A stretch of 64,000 bases of DNA, taken from NCBI RefSeq assembly GCF_007989085.1, contig NZ_BJVJ01000004.1, forward strand, positions 62,001-126,000, read 5' to 3'. This DNA is from Pseudonocardia sulfidoxydans NBRC 16205 (GTDB lineage: Bacteria > Actinomycetota > Actinomycetes > Mycobacteriales > Pseudonocardiaceae). Positions 1-8,152 of this stretch are shown piece by piece (the stretch's first letter is position 1; every line of letters begins with the position of its first letter). The notes beneath the pieces were generated by a model, which saw nothing but the letters and a program-made list of their open reading frames with translations, had not been told where the DNA came from and searched no databases. Made by a program: the position numbers and the translations under genes.

Positions 1-158
1 CCCGGCGCGAGGGCCGACGGGAGGTCCCGGAACCGCCGGTGCCGGACGGGCGCCCCGGGCCGGGCGACGAGCAGCCGCACCCCGTCGCGGGGCAGGCCGC
101 GGGCCTCGGGCGGCTCGGTGGCCGACAGCCGGTCGGGCAGGACGAACGACACCGTCAT
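1..158 (-). CDS. queA: S-adenosylmethionine:tRNA ribosyltransferase-isomerase (QueA-like), N-terminal fragment
   Basis: This is the first 52 codons of a gene that runs off the left edge of the window. The start of the protein (MTVSFVLPDRLSATEPPEARG, then a GLPRDGVRLLV segment and a RFRDLPSALAPG segment) matches the opening of QueA, which transfers and isomerises the ribosyl part of SAM onto queuosine precursors in tRNA. The ATG overlaps the TGA of the SDR gene upstream in the same direction (ATGA), so the two are probably translationally coupled. Only the N-terminus is visible, so a QueA paralogue of other function cannot be excluded. Confidence 0.7.
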   Translation of the reverse strand, partial: MTVSFVLPDRLSATEPPEARGLPRDGVRLLVARPGAPVRHRRFRDLPSALAP

Positions 159-856
159 CGGGTGGTCTCCAGGAGGTCGGCCGCGCGATGACGTCCCGAC
201 GGGGGCCGTCGGTCGAGCAGGGTCAGCAGCGCGGGGACGACGGTCGCGGGCTCGGGTCGGTCGGAGATGTCCTCGCCCGGGAAGGCGCGCTGGTGCATCG
301 CGGTGCGCATGTCGCCGGGGTCGAAGGCGTAGACGCGCACCGCGGGCTCCTCGACGCCGAGGACGGCGGCGAGCTGGTCGAGTGCGGCCTTGGTCGCGCC
401 GTAGCCGCCCCATCCCGCGTAGGCCTCGACGGCCGCGTCGGAGCTGAGGGTGACGATCGCGGCGCCGGGGGAGGTGCGCAGGATCGGCAGCAGCAGCCGG
501 GTCAGCGCCAGCGGTGCGGCGACGTTCGTGTCCCAGAGGTCGTCGAACGCCTGCGGGGTGAGGTCGGCGAGCCGGGGCAGCGGGCTCGGGCCGAGCGCCC
601 CGGCGTTGTGCACGAGCAGGTCGAGGCCACCGGCGCGGCGCACGGCGGAGTGGAGGGCGCCGCGGTGCGCGGCGTCGGTCAGGTCCCCGGCGACGGTGAC
701 GACCCGCCCCGGGCCCGCCAGGTCGGCGGTGGCGGCGGCGAGTGCGGCGGCGTCGCGGCCGTCGACGATCACGGTGGCACCGCGGGCCACGAGGCCCGCG
801 GTGAGGGCGAGGCCGAAGCCGCGTGCGGCTCCGGTGACGAGCGCGGTCGATGTCAT
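155..856 (-). CDS. SDR-family oxidoreductase
   Basis: A 233-residue short-chain dehydrogenase/reductase. The NAD(P)-binding motif TGAARGFG lies near residue 8, the NAG motif (HNAGALG) near residue 83, a serine in TLSSDA and the catalytic YxxxK as YGATK near residue 150. The substrate is not predictable. The start ATG is only about 7 nt from a -10-like element, so the mRNA is probably leaderless. It is divergent from the SoxR-type regulator and carries a MerR-type operator between its -35 and -10, so it is a likely redox-responsive target. Its stop overlaps the start of the QueA-like gene. Confidence 0.88.
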   Translation of the reverse strand: MTSTALVTGAARGFGLALTAGLVARGATVIVDGRDAAALAAATADLAGPGRVVTVAGDLTDAAHRGALHSAVRRAGGLDLLVHNAGALGPSPLPRLADLTPQAFDDLWDTNVAAPLALTRLLLPILRTSPGAAIVTLSSDAAVEAYAGWGGYGATKAALDQLAAVLGVEEPAVRVYAFDPGDMRTAMHQRAFPGEDISDRPEPATVVPALLTLLDRRPPSGRHRAADLLETTR

Positions 857-862
857 GTGGCC

Positions 863-894
863 TAGGGTGAGAGCTGAAGTCAGCTCGAGGTCAA
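863..894 (-). promoter_or_regulatory. MerR/SoxR-type promoter and operator of the SDR gene
   Basis: Reading toward the SDR gene there is a -35 TTGACC (894-889) and a -10-like ACCCTA (868-863) separated by 20 bp, longer than the normal 17. A perfect inverted repeat (GAGCTGA, 2 bp, TCAGCTC; 871-886) lies exactly in the middle of that spacer. An over-long spacer with a central dyad is the classic architecture of MerR-family activated promoters, so the adjacent SoxR-type protein is the obvious regulator. Confidence 0.65.
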
Positions 895-903
895 GGAGTT
901 TCG

Positions 904-1368
904 GTGGACGCCCACGACCTGCTCACGATCGGCGAGGTCGTCGACCGCAGCGGGTTCCCGCACTCGGCGCTGCGCTACTACGAACGCGAGGGCCTCGTCT
1001 CGGCGACGCGGACCTCGGGCGGGCAGCGCCGCTACGAGCGCGGGGTGCTGCGCCGGCTCGCGTTCATCCGCGCCGCCCGCGCGATCGGCATCGGGCTCGA
1101 CGAGGTGCGCGACGCCCTCGACCGGCTGCCCGCGGGCCGCACCCCGACCAAGGCCGACTGGACGCGGCTGTCCCGGTCGTGGCGTGGCCGTCTCGACGAA
1201 CAGATCGAGGCGCTCGTGGCGCTGCGCGACGGGCTCGACTCCTGCATCGGCTGCGGCTGCCTGTCGCTGGCCCGTTGCCGGCTGTGGAACCCGGGCGACC
1301 GCATCGGCGCCCAGGGCGACGGCGCCCGGCTCCTGCCGCCCGCCCTGCGCCGGCCGCCGGTCGGCTGA
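904..1368 (+). CDS. soxR: SoxR-type redox-sensing MerR-family regulator
   Basis: A 154-residue MerR-family protein: N-terminal winged helix (LTIGEVVDRSG, then ALRYYEREGL), dimerisation helix around residues 80-112, and a C-terminal CxxCxC...C cluster (C114, C117, C119, C125, followed by NPGD) that in SoxR holds a [2Fe-2S] redox sensor. AAGGAG at 893-898 supports the GTG start at 904. In actinobacteria SoxR usually controls small sets of redox-enzyme genes rather than a soxS gene. Here the divergent SDR with a centred dyad in its promoter is the best target. Confidence 0.9.
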   Translation: MDAHDLLTIGEVVDRSGFPHSALRYYEREGLVSATRTSGGQRRYERGVLRRLAFIRAARAIGIGLDEVRDALDRLPAGRTPTKADWTRLSRSWRGRLDEQIEALVALRDGLDSCIGCGCLSLARCRLWNPGDRIGAQGDGARLLPPALRRPPVG

Positions 1369-1427
1369 GGAGCCGCGGCGAGGTCCTTACGATCACCGGT
1401 GACGACGTCGTCCACGAGGGAGAGCCG

Positions 1428-1751
1428 ATGATCTACGAGATCCGCGAGTACACGACCGTCCCGGGCCGGATGCCGGCACTCGTGAAGCGGTTCAACGAGG
1501 TCACCAGGGCGCAGTTCGCCAAGCACGACATGGAGTGCGTGTTCCTGTCGCTGACCACGGTCGGCGACAACACCAACAACGAGCTCGTCTACGTCATGAA
1601 GTTCGACTCGCTCGCCGACATGGACGCCAAGTGGTCGGCGTTCCTGTCCGACCCCGACTGGATCGAGGCACGCGCCGCCAGCGAGGCCGACGGGCCGATC
1701 GTCGCGAAGCTGCACCGCCGCGTCCTGAACCCGGAGCCGTTCGCGGGCTGA
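1428..1751 (+). CDS. NIPSNAP family protein
   Basis: A 107-residue protein beginning MIYEIREYTTVPGRM with the ferredoxin-like alpha/beta pattern of NIPSNAP domains (REY...G, later an aromatic-rich SDPDWIEAR segment). NIPSNAP proteins are small dimeric alpha-beta-barrel proteins, often of unknown function and often near catabolic genes. A GAGAG purine run lies 5 nt before the ATG. It stands alone between the SoxR-type gene and a lipoprotein gene. The domain assignment is good; no function can be given. Confidence 0.8.
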   Translation: MIYEIREYTTVPGRMPALVKRFNEVTRAQFAKHDMECVFLSLTTVGDNTNNELVYVMKFDSLADMDAKWSAFLSDPDWIEARAASEADGPIVAKLHRRVLNPEPFAG

Positions 1752-1830
1752 CCGCCGGGTACCGCCACCCGGACACAGTGGGGTGCTGGCATCCCTGACC
1801 GCCGGGCCGTCGCGGCGAACACTCGTCGTC

Positions 1831-2535
1831 ATGAAGAAGCTCGCCGCGATGGCAACGGCGGCTGTCGCGCTGGTCGCGGTCGCGGGCTGCGCGCAGACCA
1901 CCTCCGGGACGGCCGAACCCGTCGCCCGCACCGTCGCCGCCACGCCCGTCGTCCCGCCACCCGCCGCGGCCGCCGGTGAGGCGCCACCCGCCTCCACCGG
2001 CACGCCGGGTATCCGCGACTTCGAGGCCGCCGCCGACGGGTTGCGGCCCTTCCTGCTCACCGAGGCCGAGGTCGGCCCCGGGTTCACCTCGATCGCCGAG
2101 CCGAAGCCCGACCCGTCGGCGCCCGCGGTCTGCGGCGGGCAGGGCGTCGTCGCCCGGTTCCCCGACGCCGTCCGGGTGGGCGTCGCGTTCGAGAGCGCGT
2201 CGGTGCGGGTCCAGGAGGCCGTCTCGGTCTACCCCGACCAGACCACCGCGCAGGCCGCCTACGACCACTCCGTCGCAGGCCTCGACTGTGGGCAGGGCAG
2301 CATCGGCGGCAAGCCCGTCGTCGTCACCCCCGGTGAGGACCTGCGGGTCGACGTCGGCGGGACGCAGGCCACCGGCTGGCGCGTCGGCGGGGAGGGCTTC
2401 GACATCCTGCTGATCTCGGTGCACCGCGACGAGGTCGTCATGACCTTCACCTGGCTGACCCCCGAGGGCGGCTCACCGGATCTCCCCGATCCGCTCGTCG
2501 TGACGCGGGGCGCAGTGCAGAAGCTGGTCGGCTGA
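1831..2535 (+). CDS. Exported lipoprotein, unknown function
   Basis: A 234-residue secreted protein with a lipoprotein signal: positively charged MKK start, hydrophobic core and lipobox VAG-C with Cys20 as the lipidated residue. A Pro/Ala-rich linker (about 25-65) precedes one globular domain containing two cysteines (in PAVCGGQ and GLDCGQG) that could form a disulfide. The domain resembles the small extracytoplasmic sensor domains found on actinobacterial lipoproteins and PknH-like kinases, but that resemblance is weak and is offered only as a possibility. No operon partner. Confidence 0.75.
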   Translation: MKKLAAMATAAVALVAVAGCAQTTSGTAEPVARTVAATPVVPPPAAAAGEAPPASTGTPGIRDFEAAADGLRPFLLTEAEVGPGFTSIAEPKPDPSAPAVCGGQGVVARFPDAVRVGVAFESASVRVQEAVSVYPDQTTAQAAYDHSVAGLDCGQGSIGGKPVVVTPGEDLRVDVGGTQATGWRVGGEGFDILLISVHRDEVVMTFTWLTPEGGSPDLPDPLVVTRGAVQKLVG

Positions 2536-2554
2536 GCCGGGTTACGGTGCCGGG

Positions 2555-3289
2555 GTGACCGTCGTCGATCGCTGGCTGCAGCTCGAAGGTCTCGACAACG
2601 TCCGCGACGTCGGCGGTCTGCCGATCGCGGGCGGCGGGACCACCCGACCCGGAGTGCTGCTGCGCAGCGCCTCCCTGCACTACGTCACCCCCGCCGACGT
2701 GCGGCACCTCGTCGACACCTTCGGGCTGTCACTGGTGCTCGACCTGCGGACCGCCCGGGAGATCGACCGCGACGGGCCGACGTCGGTCGCGGCGGCGGGT
2801 GTCGAGACGGTCGCGCTGAGCTTCATCCCCGAGGAGGGCCGGGCCCTTCCCGAGACCGACGAGGATGCCGACCCGTTGGCGCGCAACTACCTCGGCTACC
2901 TCGCCGACCGGCCCGCCAACGTCGTCGAGGCGGTCCGCAGACTCGCCGCCCCGCAGGCCGGGCCGGCGCTCGTGCACTGCGCGGCGGGCAAGGACCGCAC
3001 CGGCGTCCTGGTCGCGCTCGTCCTGGACACGGTCGGCGTGGAGCGCGACGCGGTCGTCGACGACTACGCGTTGTCGGCGACGAAGGTCGAGGACATGTTC
3101 CGGCGCTGGACCACGGCCGAGGGCAGCGAGATGCCCGCCGACCTCACCCCGCACCTGCCCCGCGCCGAGGCGATGGCCCAGGTGCTGGCCACCCTCGACC
3201 GCGAGCACGGCGGTGCCGCGGGGTGGTTGCTCGCGAACGGCCTGGACGACTCCTCGATCGTCCGGCTACGGGAACGGTTCGCGCACTGA
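2555..3289 (+). CDS. Tyrosine-protein phosphatase (PtpB-like)
   Basis: A 244-residue protein with the CX5R phosphatase loop (VHCAAGKDRTG, near residues 145-155) and the N-terminal NVRDVGG motif characteristic of the PtpB/Y_phosphatase3 family of actinobacterial tyrosine and phosphoinositide phosphatases. The AAGKDRTG form of the loop, with lysine, is typical of this group. The GTG start follows TACGGT (2543-2548) by only 6 nt, suggesting a leaderless mRNA. A 48-bp palindrome follows the stop. Confidence 0.88.
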   Translation: MTVVDRWLQLEGLDNVRDVGGLPIAGGGTTRPGVLLRSASLHYVTPADVRHLVDTFGLSLVLDLRTAREIDRDGPTSVAAAGVETVALSFIPEEGRALPETDEDADPLARNYLGYLADRPANVVEAVRRLAAPQAGPALVHCAAGKDRTGVLVALVLDTVGVERDAVVDDYALSATKVEDMFRRWTTAEGSEMPADLTPHLPRAEAMAQVLATLDREHGGAAGWLLANGLDDSSIVRLRERFAH

Positions 3290-3291
3290 AC

Positions 3292-3339
3292 CCCTGTGAG
3301 TGGCGATAGTCGCTATAGCGACTATCGCCACTCACAGGG
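3292..3339. repeat. 48-bp perfect palindrome, copy 1 of the GTGAGTGGCGATAGTCGC repeat
   Basis: A perfect dyad with no loop (24-bp arms) running from CCCTGTGAG to CTCACAGGG, centred on CGCTATAGCG. It lies 3 nt after the phosphatase stop and just before the 3' end of the convergent PIN gene. It can act as a bidirectional terminator. The inner 40 bp recur at 8015-8054 and 18276-18315 with differences only at the centre. Confidence 0.9.
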
Positions 3340-3348
3340 CGAGCAGGG

Positions 3349-3741
3349 CTACGGGAGCTCCTCGATCGCGACGCCGACGTCCATCTTGCGCAGCGCGCCG
3401 GGGTCGCCGGTGACAGCGGGCCAGCCGCGGCGCCGCGAGGCGGCGACGACCTGGCCGGTGACGAGGTCGTCCTGGCCGGAGGCGGCCATCAGCAGGCCGG
3501 ACTCCTGGGCCATGGCGGGGCTCAGCTCGTCGATGACGGTGTTGGGCAGCCCGAGCAGGACCTGAAGGGCCGCATGGTGTTCGGGCTCGACGAGCGACCA
3601 CGCCCGGCCGAGCGCGGCGCTCGGGATGGCCAGCACGATGTTCTCCTCGACCGCGGCCCACACCAGGGCGCGGACGTAGACGGGGCGGCCGGTGGCGAAC
3701 GCGGCCAGTGCCGACGCGTCGAGAATCCTTCCGCCGATCAC
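3349..3741 (-). CDS. PIN-domain toxin (VapC-like)
   Basis: A 130-residue PIN-domain protein. Acidic residues expected in the Mg2+-dependent RNase centre are visible: D8 in ILDAS, D91/D92 in GQDDL and D113 in TGDPGAL. Its ATG overlaps the stop of the upstream ribbon-helix-helix gene (ATGA at 3738-3741), the standard antitoxin-toxin arrangement. The second acidic position (around residues 32-33, VEEN) is less canonical, so catalytic competence is likely but not proved. It converges on the phosphatase gene, separated by the palindrome. Confidence 0.75.
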   Translation of the reverse strand: MIGGRILDASALAAFATGRPVYVRALVWAAVEENIVLAIPSAALGRAWSLVEPEHHAALQVLLGLPNTVIDELSPAMAQESGLLMAASGQDDLVTGQVVAASRRRGWPAVTGDPGALRKMDVGVAIEELP

Positions 3742-3992
3742 CGCGGTGAGCCGACCGGCGCGGGCGGCGGGACGACGCGCAGGGACCGGCGGGCGGCGTC
3801 GAGCTCGTCCGGCGGGGGTGGTCCGCCGTAGAGGTCGGCCAGCGTCGCGAGGGAGCGGTCGCGCGTCTGGCGCGCTGCCACCGCCTCCGCGACGTAGGCC
3901 GACAGGCTCGGTGAGTGACCGGCGCGGACCGCGTTCCGCGCCACGGCCACCAGTTCGGCTGGAAGGGTCACCGTCACCCGCTCACTTCGCAT
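3738..3992 (-). CDS. Ribbon-helix-helix antitoxin (VapB/CopG-like)
   Basis: An 84-residue protein with an N-terminal RHH DNA-binding motif (RVTVTLPAELVAVAR then SLSAYVAEAVA) and a basic, proline-rich C-terminal tail (GGPPPPDELDAARRS) of the kind that wraps the toxin. It is the first gene of a two-gene operon with the PIN protein and probably autorepresses it. Antitoxin assignment rests on size, fold and overlap with the toxin gene. Confidence 0.72.
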   Translation of the reverse strand: MRSERVTVTLPAELVAVARNAVRAGHSPSLSAYVAEAVAARQTRDRSLATLADLYGGPPPPDELDAARRSLRVVPPPAPVGSPR

Positions 3993-4099
3993 ACTCCGAG
4001 GCTACGGGGTGCATACCGGCGGCGCCGCCCGGCACGCGGCAAGTTACCGACGAGTATGGAAGGCTGCGGGACGACCGGACCGGCGCGCGAGGAGGCTGC

Positions 4100-5269
4100 A
4101 TGGACCTGACCTACACCGAGGCCGAGGAGCAGTTCCGCCGGGAGCTCCGCGCCTGGCTCGGCGCGAACATCCCCGACGAGTGGACCCGCCCCGGCTTCTG
4201 GGAGTCCCTGGGCGACGACGAGAGCTTCCGCGTCCGGCGCGACTGGGAGCGTGACAAGGCCCTGGCCGGGTTCGCCGGCATCGAGTGGCCTGCCGAGTTC
4301 GGCGGCCGCGGCGGCACCCCCGGCATGAAGGCGATCTACGACGAGGAGACCGTCCGCGCCCACGCCCCGCGCACCGTCAACCCGCTGGGCCTGGCGTTCC
4401 TCGCGCCGACGGTGATGGCGATCGGCACCGACGCGCAGAAGAAGGAGATCGTCGGCCCGTTGCTGCGCAACGAGGTCATCTGGTGCCAGGGCTTCTCCGA
4501 GCCCGGCGCCGGTTCGGATCTCGCCGCCTTGTCGACCAAGGGCGTGCGCGACGGCGACGACTTCGTCGTCAACGGCCAGAAGGTGTGGACCACCAACGCC
4601 GTCCACGGCGACAAGATCTTCACCCTCGTCCGTACCGAGCCGGGCAGCCAACGCCACCGCGGCATCTCCATGCTGCTGATCGACATGCACCAGGACGGTG
4701 TCGACGCGCGGCCGCTCAAGCAGATGAGCGGGGCCAGCGAGTTCGGTGAGGTGTTCTTCGACGACGCCCGCGTCGCCGCCACCGACGTCCTCGGCGAGAT
4801 CGGTGACGGCTGGCGCACGGCGATGCTGCTGCTGTCGTTCGAGCGGGGCGCATCGGGGATCGGGCAGTACACCGAGTTCCGACGGCAGTACGACGAGATC
4901 GTCGACGTCGCCCGCAGACTGGGGCGTCACACCGACCCGGTGATCCGCGGCCGCCTGGCGAGGGTGCTCACCGAGCTGGAGTGCCTGCGGCTGCACGCGA
5001 TGCACGTGCTCACCCAGGTCGAGCAGGGCCGCGACCTCGGGTTCGAGGCGTCGATGACCAAGCTGCAGTGGTCGGAGACGTTCCAGGACCTCTGGGAGGT
5101 CTACGACGACATCCTCGGCGAGGACGCCACGCTCGACTCGCTCGGCGAGCTGGATCTCCGCCCGCTGCACGCACAGGCCATGTGGTCCCGGTCGGTCACG
5201 ATCTGGGGCGGGTCCTCACAGGTGCAGCGCACGATCACCGCCGAGCGCGTGCTCGGCCTGCCGCGGTAG
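4100..5269 (+). CDS. Acyl-CoA dehydrogenase, subunit 1 of a pair
   Basis: A 389-residue FAD-dependent acyl-CoA dehydrogenase. Typical segments are WCQGFSEPGAGSDLA (FAD/substrate loop), NGQKVWTTNAVHGD, and C-terminal TIWGGSSQVQRTITAERVLGLPR. It is followed after 8 nt by a shorter ACAD gene; paired long/short ACADs in actinobacteria usually make alpha2-beta2 heterotetramers (for example FadE pairs in steroid side-chain degradation). GGAGG lies 8 nt upstream of the ATG. The substrate is unknown; lipid or sterol-derived CoA esters are plausible from the pairing. Confidence 0.88.
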   Translation: MDLTYTEAEEQFRRELRAWLGANIPDEWTRPGFWESLGDDESFRVRRDWERDKALAGFAGIEWPAEFGGRGGTPGMKAIYDEETVRAHAPRTVNPLGLAFLAPTVMAIGTDAQKKEIVGPLLRNEVIWCQGFSEPGAGSDLAALSTKGVRDGDDFVVNGQKVWTTNAVHGDKIFTLVRTEPGSQRHRGISMLLIDMHQDGVDARPLKQMSGASEFGEVFFDDARVAATDVLGEIGDGWRTAMLLLSFERGASGIGQYTEFRRQYDEIVDVARRLGRHTDPVIRGRLARVLTELECLRLHAMHVLTQVEQGRDLGFEASMTKLQWSETFQDLWEVYDDILGEDATLDSLGELDLRPLHAQAMWSRSVTIWGGSSQVQRTITAERVLGLPR

Positions 5270-5277
5270 GGGGAGCA

Positions 5278-6297
5278 GTGTTCTTCGCACTCACCGACGA
5301 CCAGCGCGAGTTCGGCACCGCGGTCACGACGTACCTGGCCGAGCGCTTCGACCTCGAGGCCGTCCGCGGCGTCGTCGAGGACGCCGCCGCGAGCGGCGCA
5401 GACGGCGCTGTCGGCGACGGCAACCCCGAAGCGCTGTGGAAGGCCGCCGCCGAGCAGGGCTGGCTGGCCGTCACCGTCCCCGAGGAGCACGACGGCCTCG
5501 GGCTCGGCCTGGTCGAGGCCCAGGTCATCGCCCGGTCGCTGGGTGCGGGCGTCGCACCCGGGCCGTGGCGCGGCACCGTCCTCGCCGCCGATGCGGTCCG
5601 GCTGGCGGGCTCGCCCGAGCAGCAGGCGGCGTGGCTGCCGAGGCTCGCGTCCGGCGAGGCGGTGGGCGCGGTGTCGCTGAGCGGCGCGCCTGTCGAGTAC
5701 GCCGCGATCGCCGACGTCCTCGTCGTCCGTGACGGCGACGGGCTCGCCCTCGCCGAACGTGGCGGGTTCACCACGGAAGCGGTCGGCTCGTACGACGGAA
5801 CGACGCGGCTGGCCCGCGTCACCGTCGAGACGTCCGAGGCGTTCCCCGGTGAGGCGATCGCGGATCTCACCGCCCGGGCGACCGTCCTCGTCGCGTCCGA
5901 TCTGGCCGGTGTCGCGCGCGAGGCGATCACCCGGACCGTCGCCTACGACCGTGAACGCGAGCAGTTCGGCGTGCCCGTCGGCTCCTTCCAGGCGATCAAG
6001 CACGCGCTGGCCGACCTCCACGTCGGCGTGACGATGGCCGAGCACGCCGTCCTGTATGCGGCACATGCCGTCGACACCGGGGCCGACGGCGCGGACCTCG
6101 CCGTCGCCGTCGCGAAGGCCAAGGCGTCCGACGCCGCGCTGGCCGCGACCGCGGCGATGATCCAGTACCACGGCGGCATCGGCTACACCTGGGAACACGA
6201 GGCGCATCTGTTCTACAAGCGCGCCAAGCGTCTCGCCGGGCAGTACGGCGATGCCGACGCGCAGCGTGAGCGGATCGCCACGCTGACGATCGGCTGA
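5278..6297 (+). CDS. Acyl-CoA dehydrogenase, subunit 2 of a pair
   Basis: A 339-residue ACAD-like protein with the C-terminal helical domain motif VAYDREREQFGVPVGSFQAIKH and IQYHGGIGYTWEHEAHL. The middle beta domain is short, as in the partner subunits of heteromeric ACADs. The GTG start is preceded by AGGGGGAG and sits 8 nt after the first ACAD gene, so the two are one transcription unit. It probably contributes part of the FAD site and the partner supplies the rest. Confidence 0.86.
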   Translation: MFFALTDDQREFGTAVTTYLAERFDLEAVRGVVEDAAASGADGAVGDGNPEALWKAAAEQGWLAVTVPEEHDGLGLGLVEAQVIARSLGAGVAPGPWRGTVLAADAVRLAGSPEQQAAWLPRLASGEAVGAVSLSGAPVEYAAIADVLVVRDGDGLALAERGGFTTEAVGSYDGTTRLARVTVETSEAFPGEAIADLTARATVLVASDLAGVAREAITRTVAYDREREQFGVPVGSFQAIKHALADLHVGVTMAEHAVLYAAHAVDTGADGADLAVAVAKAKASDAALAATAAMIQYHGGIGYTWEHEAHLFYKRAKRLAGQYGDADAQRERIATLTIG

Positions 6298-6366
6298 CCC
6301 GGTCGACCGGGCGGTGTCCGTCCGCTGTGGATGCGGACCTCGCCCGGTCGTGTCACTGTAAGAGCC

Positions 6367-6876
6367 ATGCCAGCGTCCACTGCCGTGAATGCGACCGCTG
6401 CTGCGCTGCTCGGACTGCTGCACGCCGGGCCGATGACAGGCGGCCAGCTCGTCGCCGCGGCGGCCGACCGCTTCGGTGCCTTCTTCTCCGTGACCCGCAG
6501 CCAGGTGTACCGGGAGCTGCCCGCCCTCACCGAGGCCGGGCTGCTCAAGCTCGGCAAGCAGGGGCCACGGGCGTCGCAGCAGTACGTCATCACGCAGCCG
6601 GGGCGGCGTGCCTTCAAGGCGTGGCTGATGGCGGGCGGCGGGGCCGACTCGCTGCGCAGCCCGCTCGTGCTGCGGCTGCTGCACTCGCGTTCGCTCACCG
6701 TTCGGCAGCGCGCCGAGCTCGTGCGCACCGCCCGGGTCGCCTACGCGGTGCGGCTCGACGGCGCCCGCTCGGCCGCACGGTCGGAGTCGGACCCGTACGA
6801 GAAGGCCGTCGCCGACTTCGCCGTGGCCCACACCCGCGCGATGGTCAAGCTGCTGGATGCCATCCCGACCGAATAG
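6367..6876 (+). CDS. PadR-family transcriptional regulator
   Basis: A 169-residue protein with the PadR winged helix: ALLGLLHAGPMTGGQL, then SVTRSQVYRELPALTEAGLL, and a wing ending QYVITQPGRRAF. The C-terminal half is helical and fits the PadR dimerisation region. It is a stand-alone gene between the ACAD pair and prfB, so its target may be itself or the ACAD genes. No effector can be predicted. Confidence 0.85.
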   Translation: MPASTAVNATAAALLGLLHAGPMTGGQLVAAAADRFGAFFSVTRSQVYRELPALTEAGLLKLGKQGPRASQQYVITQPGRRAFKAWLMAGGGADSLRSPLVLRLLHSRSLTVRQRAELVRTARVAYAVRLDGARSAARSESDPYEKAVADFAVAHTRAMVKLLDAIPTE

Positions 6877-6900
6877 ACGCGTTGCGTAGGCTGGTCTGTT

Positions 6901-8010
6901 GTGAACCCCGACGTCGCAGCCGATCTCAAGGACCTGTCCGGCACCCTCGACAACATCGAGGCGGTCGTCGACCTGCCCGCGCTGCGCGTCGAGATCGCCG
7001 ACCTCGAGGAGCAGGCGGGCCAGCCCGACCTGTGGAACGACACCGAGGTCGCGCAGAAGGTCACCAGCCGGCTCGCGCACGCCGGTGGTGAGCTGCGCCG
7101 GGTCGAGGACCTGCGCCGCCGCCTCGAGGACCTCCCGGTGCTCTACGAGCTGGCCGAGGACGAGGGTGACGAGTCGGCCGTCGCCGACGCCGACAGCGAG
7201 CGGGCGTCGCTGCGGTCCGACATCGAGTCGCTCGAGGTCCGCACCCTGCTCTCGGGTGAGTACGACGAGCGTGAGGCGCTGGTGACGATCCGCTCCGAGG
7301 CGGGCGGTGTCGACGCGGCCGACTTCGCCGAGATGCTCATGCGCATGTACCTGCGCTGGGCCGAGCGCCACGGCTACGGCGTCGACGTCTACGACACGTC
7401 GTACGCGGAGGAGGCGGGTATCAAGTCCGCGACCTTCCAGGTCCACACGCCCTACGCGTACGGGACGCTGTCGGTCGAGCAGGGCACGCACCGGCTGGTG
7501 CGCATCTCGCCGTTCGACAACCAGGGGCGCCGGCAGACCTCGTTCGCGGGTGTGGAGGTCACCCCCGTCGTCGAGTCGACCGACCACATCGACATCGACG
7601 AGAAGGAACTGCGCGTCGACGTCTACCGCTCGTCGGGCCCGGGTGGTCAGGGCGTCAACACGACCGACTCCGCGGTCCGGCTGACGCACATCCCCACGGG
7701 GATCGTGGTGTCCTGCCAGAACGAGCGCAGCCAGATCCAGAACAAGGCCACCGCGATGGTGGTCCTGCAGGCCAAGCTGCTGGAGCGCAAGCGCCAGGAG
7801 GAGCGGGCCCTGATGGACTCGCTGAAGGACACGGGCTCGTCGTGGGGCAACCAGATGCGCTCCTACGTCCTGCACCCGTACCAGATGGTCAAGGACCTGC
7901 GGACCGAGTACGAGGTCGGCAACCCGGGTGCGGTGCTCGACGGCGATCTCGACGGCTTCATCGAGGCCGGCATCCGCTGGCGGCGCCAGCAGCAGGCCGA
8001 GGACAACTGA
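6901..8010 (+). CDS. prfB: Peptide chain release factor 2
   Basis: A 369-residue class I release factor. The SPF tripeptide anticodon (residues 203-205) that reads UGA/UAA identifies RF2, and the GGQ hydrolysis motif is at 248-250. The frame is continuous, so there is no programmed +1 frameshift as in E. coli prfB. A -10-like TAGGCT (6887-6892) lies 8 nt before the GTG, indicating a leaderless or nearly leaderless mRNA. It is the first gene of the conserved actinobacterial prfB-ftsE-ftsX-smpB cluster and is followed by palindrome copy 2. Confidence 0.97.
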   Translation: MNPDVAADLKDLSGTLDNIEAVVDLPALRVEIADLEEQAGQPDLWNDTEVAQKVTSRLAHAGGELRRVEDLRRRLEDLPVLYELAEDEGDESAVADADSERASLRSDIESLEVRTLLSGEYDEREALVTIRSEAGGVDAADFAEMLMRMYLRWAERHGYGVDVYDTSYAEEAGIKSATFQVHTPYAYGTLSVEQGTHRLVRISPFDNQGRRQTSFAGVEVTPVVESTDHIDIDEKELRVDVYRSSGPGGQGVNTTDSAVRLTHIPTGIVVSCQNERSQIQNKATAMVVLQAKLLERKRQEERALMDSLKDTGSSWGNQMRSYVLHPYQMVKDLRTEYEVGNPGAVLDGDLDGFIEAGIRWRRQQQAEDN

Positions 8011-8014
8011 GGTC

Positions 8015-8054
8015 GTGAGTGGCGATAGTCGCCATAGCGACTATCGCCACTCAC
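8015..8054. repeat. 40-bp palindrome, copy 2 of the GTGAGTGGCGATAGTCGC repeat
   Basis: Arms of 20 bp run from GTGAGTGGCGATAGTCGC to its reverse complement, with one mismatch at the centre (CGCCATAGCG). It lies 4 nt behind the prfB stop and probably acts as terminator or attenuator between prfB and ftsE. Arms are identical to copies 1 and 3. Confidence 0.9.
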
Positions 8055-8152
8055 AGGGCCGCGCGGATGCGATCCGTGAGTGGTCGGCACGCCGCGCCGA
8101 GGGGGCGGGTCGAAGCCGGGGTGCGAGGGTGGCGACCGGTACCGTCCCAGCC

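Noticed and set aside
5101..7875. Very long open frame on the minus strand across ACAD and prfB
   Set aside because: It mirrors the codon periodicity of the strongly supported plus-strand genes and shows only repetitive Arg/Gly/Asp-rich sequence without any family features.
6901..8010. Programmed frameshift in prfB
   Set aside because: The frame from GTG to stop is continuous and no early in-frame TGA exists.
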